Part shown: positions 62,368 through 64,000 of the stretch, piece after piece
How positions within the stretch are numbered: position 1 is the first letter of the stretch
How the letters are laid out: every line of letters begins with the position of its first letter
NCBI RefSeq assembly: GCF_014204495.1
Contig: NZ_JACHLN010000002.1
Coordinates: 1-64,000, forward strand
Source: Sphingomonas kyeonggiensis
Lineage (GTDB): Bacteria > Pseudomonadota > Alphaproteobacteria > Sphingomonadales > Sphingomonadaceae
Direction of reading: 5' to 3'
DNA: 64,000 bases
The notes under the pieces: generated by a model
Told to the model about the DNA's origin: nothing
The model's input: the letters and a program-made list of their open reading frames with translations, nothing else
Databases searched by the model: none
Translations under genes and position numbers: made by a program

Positions 62368-63100
62368 GGATCGCCCGCAGCCGTTCCTCGCCCAGCACGG
62401 TGCAACCGCGATCGCCCTTGGCGAAGGCTAGGATGCCCGACGCCTTGAGCTGCGAGAGCTGGCGGCTGACCGTCTCGATCGTAAGCCCCAGATAATCGGC
62501 CATCTCGCCGCGGCTGATCGGGATCGCGATCCGCACCCCACCATTGCCGGCCGGCTGCCCCGTGCGCTCGACCAGGTCGAGCAGGAAGCCGGCGATCCGC
62601 TCCTTCGCGTTGCGGCGGCCGAGCGCCAGCATCCGGCTGCGCGCGTCGCCCAGGGCTGCCAGCGTCCGGCGGAGCAGCATGCGCTCCATGCGCGGATGAT
62701 CCTCGAGTGTCCGCTCGAACGCCGCGCGCGGATAGGTGCAGAGGTCGGTGTCGCACAGGGTGGAGACGGTCAGCGTCGCGTCCTCCTCGAACAGCTCGCC
62801 GACGAAATCGCCCGGGAACAGCAGCCCGACGATCTGCTCGCGCCCGTCCTCGGTCGAGGCTGTCACCTTGAGCATCCCCTCGACTACCGTCGCGCAGTGG
62901 TTGTTCTGGTCGCCCGCCCAGTTGAACACCTGGCCCGCAGGCAGGCTGCGCCGGCGGCCGATCGCGTGCAGCGCCGAAATCTCGCCATCGCCCATCGCCG
63001 CGCACAGCGAATTGCCGCGCGCCTTGCACGCCTGGCAGCGGGCAGGCGCGCAACCGGGAACGGTGGGCGTGCGATCGAGAAGCAGGGCGTCGGTGAGCAT
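62354..63100 (-). CDS. Crp/Fnr-family regulator with N-terminal Fe-S cysteine cluster (FnrL-like)
   Basis: 248 residues. N-terminal cysteines C17, C22, C25 and C33 (CAPARCQACKARGNSLC), with a further pair in STLCDTDLCTYP, are positioned to hold an oxygen-labile 4Fe-4S cluster as in Fnr/FnrL. A cyclic-nucleotide-type beta-roll follows (LPAGQVFNWAGDQ, LLFPGDFVGEL), then the helix-turn-helix SRGEMADYLGLTIETVSRQL, whose E..SR contacts read TTGA half-sites. ATG 63100 lies 25 bp after the hemN stop, so the genes are probably co-transcribed. It most likely activates the adjacent hemerythrin-like gene through the box at 61837. Confidence 0.92.
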   Translation of the reverse strand: MLTDALLLDRTPTVPGCAPARCQACKARGNSLCAAMGDGEISALHAIGRRRSLPAGQVFNWAGDQNNHCATVVEGMLKVTASTEDGREQIVGLLFPGDFVGELFEEDATLTVSTLCDTDLCTYPRAAFERTLEDHPRMERMLLRRTLAALGDARSRMLALGRRNAKERIAGFLLDLVERTGQPAGNGGVRIAIPISRGEMADYLGLTIETVSRQLSQLKASGILAFAKGDRGCTVLGEERLRAILNPA

Positions 63101-63125
63101 GATGAGACGCTTTCGGCTGGAGGGG

Positions 63126-64000
63126 TCAGACGGCGCTGCTGAAGCGCGTGGTGCTGGCGGCGCGCCAGGGATCGAAGGTCGCGGCGATGCTGCGGGCATA
63201 GGGCAGTGCGCCCCGGTCTAGCAGGAGGCGCGTGCCGGCCCAGGCGATCAGCCCGTATTCCTCGAACGGCGCCAGCCGCTCGCGGATATCGGCCAGGTCC
63301 GGCAGACCGGTGCACTCCGCTTCATTACGGCAAAGCAAGGCCTCGATGATCGCGCCGCGCCGCCGGTCGCTGGCGCCGCGGCGGATTCCGCGCGCGGTGG
63401 CAAGCTGGCCGTTGCCGATGCGCAGGTGGTAACGGCCGGCATTCTTCTCGTTCTGCAGCAGCGCGCCGGGGAAGGCGCTGATCGAGGAGGCGCCCAGGCC
63501 GATCAGCACATCGGACGGGTCCTCGGTAAAGCCCTGGAAGTTGCGGCGCAGCGCCTTGCTGCGCGCCGCGCGGGCAATGGCATCGTGTGGCATCGCGAAG
63601 TGATCGAAGCCGATCGCGTCATAGCCGGCGCCGCGCAGCAAGCGATGTGCCTGCTGCGCCATCGCGAACCGGATTGCTGCGCCCGGCAGGCGGGTCGCAT
63701 CGATCCGGCGCTGGCGCGGCAGCAGGTGCGGCACATGCGCATAGCCGAACACCGCGAACCGCTCCGGCCGCATCGACAGCGCGATGCGCAGCGTCTCGTC
63801 GAGATCCTCGGCAAACTGGCCGGGCAGGCCATACATCAGGTCGAAATTGATCGATTCCACCCGGGCGGCGCGCAGGCGGCCGACCGTGCAGGCGATCTCC
63901 TCGGTCGGCTGGATGCGGCCGATCGCGCGCTGGATGTGCGGGGCGAAGGTCTGCACACCCAGGCTGGCGCGCGTCACCTTGTTGCGGCCGAAGCAATCGG
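63126..64000 (-). CDS. hemN: oxygen-independent coproporphyrinogen III oxidase, 3' part
   Basis: About 290 codons are inside the window; the 5' end, including the radical-SAM CxxxCxxC, lies beyond 64000. The visible part starts FGRNKVTRASLGVQTFAPH and contains INFDLMYGLPGQFAEDLDET, AVFGYAHVPHLLPRQR, FDHFAMPHDAIARA and LRRNFQGFTEDPSDVLIGLGASSIS, all characteristic of HemN. The enzyme makes protoporphyrinogen IX without oxygen, using SAM. Its place directly upstream of an Fnr-type regulator is common in alphaproteobacteria and fits anaerobic control. Confidence 0.94.
   Translation of the reverse strand, partial: DCFGRNKVTRASLGVQTFAPHIQRAIGRIQPTEEIACTVGRLRAARVESINFDLMYGLPGQFAEDLDETLRIALSMRPERFAVFGYAHVPHLLPRQRRIDATRLPGAAIRFAMAQQAHRLLRGAGYDAIGFDHFAMPHDAIARAARSKALRRNFQGFTEDPSDVLIGLGASSISAFPGALLQNEKNAGRYHLRIGNGQLATARGIRRGASDRRRGAIIEALLCRNEAECTGLPDLADIRERLAPFEEYGLIAWAGTRLLLDRGALPYARSIAATFDPWRAASTTRFSSAV

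Overview
The window is 64 kb of GC-rich alphaproteobacterial chromosome. The likely source is a sphingomonad (order Sphingomonadales). This rests on the TonB-dependent receptor with an IVVTGSRI start to its plug, the pairing with DUF885 and S9 peptidases, intergenic hairpins of the CATCCCCGCGAAGGCGGGGAT type, an inverse-autotransporter giant protein and an FnrL-type regulator. It reads as chromosome: there is one initiator tRNA-Met at the left edge, and no integrase, transposase, CRISPR array or plasmid gene was seen.

Region 1 (about 0.2-39.3 kb) is a large catabolic neighbourhood built around four divergent promoter regions. Left arm: a DUF885 protein, a benzoate-CoA-ligase-type enzyme and a translationally coupled creatininase-like hydrolase. 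Right of the first divergent promoter: a TonB receptor, an S9 peptidase, a DUF885 protein, a DUF3830 protein, a BASS-type transporter, a DadA-type FAD oxidoreductase and a second DUF885 protein. Centre: a TPR/2OG-oxygenase, a cyclase-family hydrolase with the isatin-hydrolase/kynurenine-formamidase metal motif, and indolepyruvate ferredoxin oxidoreductase (iorA, iorB), all opposite a secreted amidohydrolase. Next come a MarR regulator and a secreted M24 peptidase. Then follows a compact eight-gene operon: a bifunctional anthraniloyl-CoA monooxygenase/reductase, SDR, MarR, enoyl-CoA hydratase, acyl-CoA dehydrogenase, hotdog thioesterase, Rid protein and glutaryl-CoA dehydrogenase. It faces an aminotransferase and a fourth DUF885 protein. 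A 2OG amino-acid-hydroxylase-like gene and an OsmC protein close the region.

My reading is that peptides or amides enter through the TonB receptor and are cut in the periplasm. The amino acids are then transaminated and oxidatively decarboxylated to acyl-CoA by IorAB, while an anthranilate unit is activated to its CoA thioester, dearomatised by the flavoprotein and sent through beta-oxidation to glutaryl-CoA. Tryptophan or kynurenine-type material fits best, but several steps are not encoded here. An AATCACG(C/T) core sits in every one of the four divergent promoter regions, so the block may be one regulon.

Region 2 (39.5-60.5 kb) is surface biology: a small beta-barrel protein, a Tat-type lipoprotein and a small protein that look like relatives (DUF6916), a GNAT enzyme, three tandem phage-collar-domain (MdpB-like) proteins, and a single 16.8-kb gene. 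That gene encodes a 5,615-residue protein with an N-terminal inverse-autotransporter barrel and an enormous beta-helical passenger made of repeated modules.

Region 3 (60.5-64 kb) holds a secreted metallophosphoesterase, a possible hemerythrin-like protein behind a good FNR/FixK box, an Fnr-type regulator with an N-terminal Cys cluster, and the 3' part of hemN. It is a low-oxygen response locus cut by the window edge.
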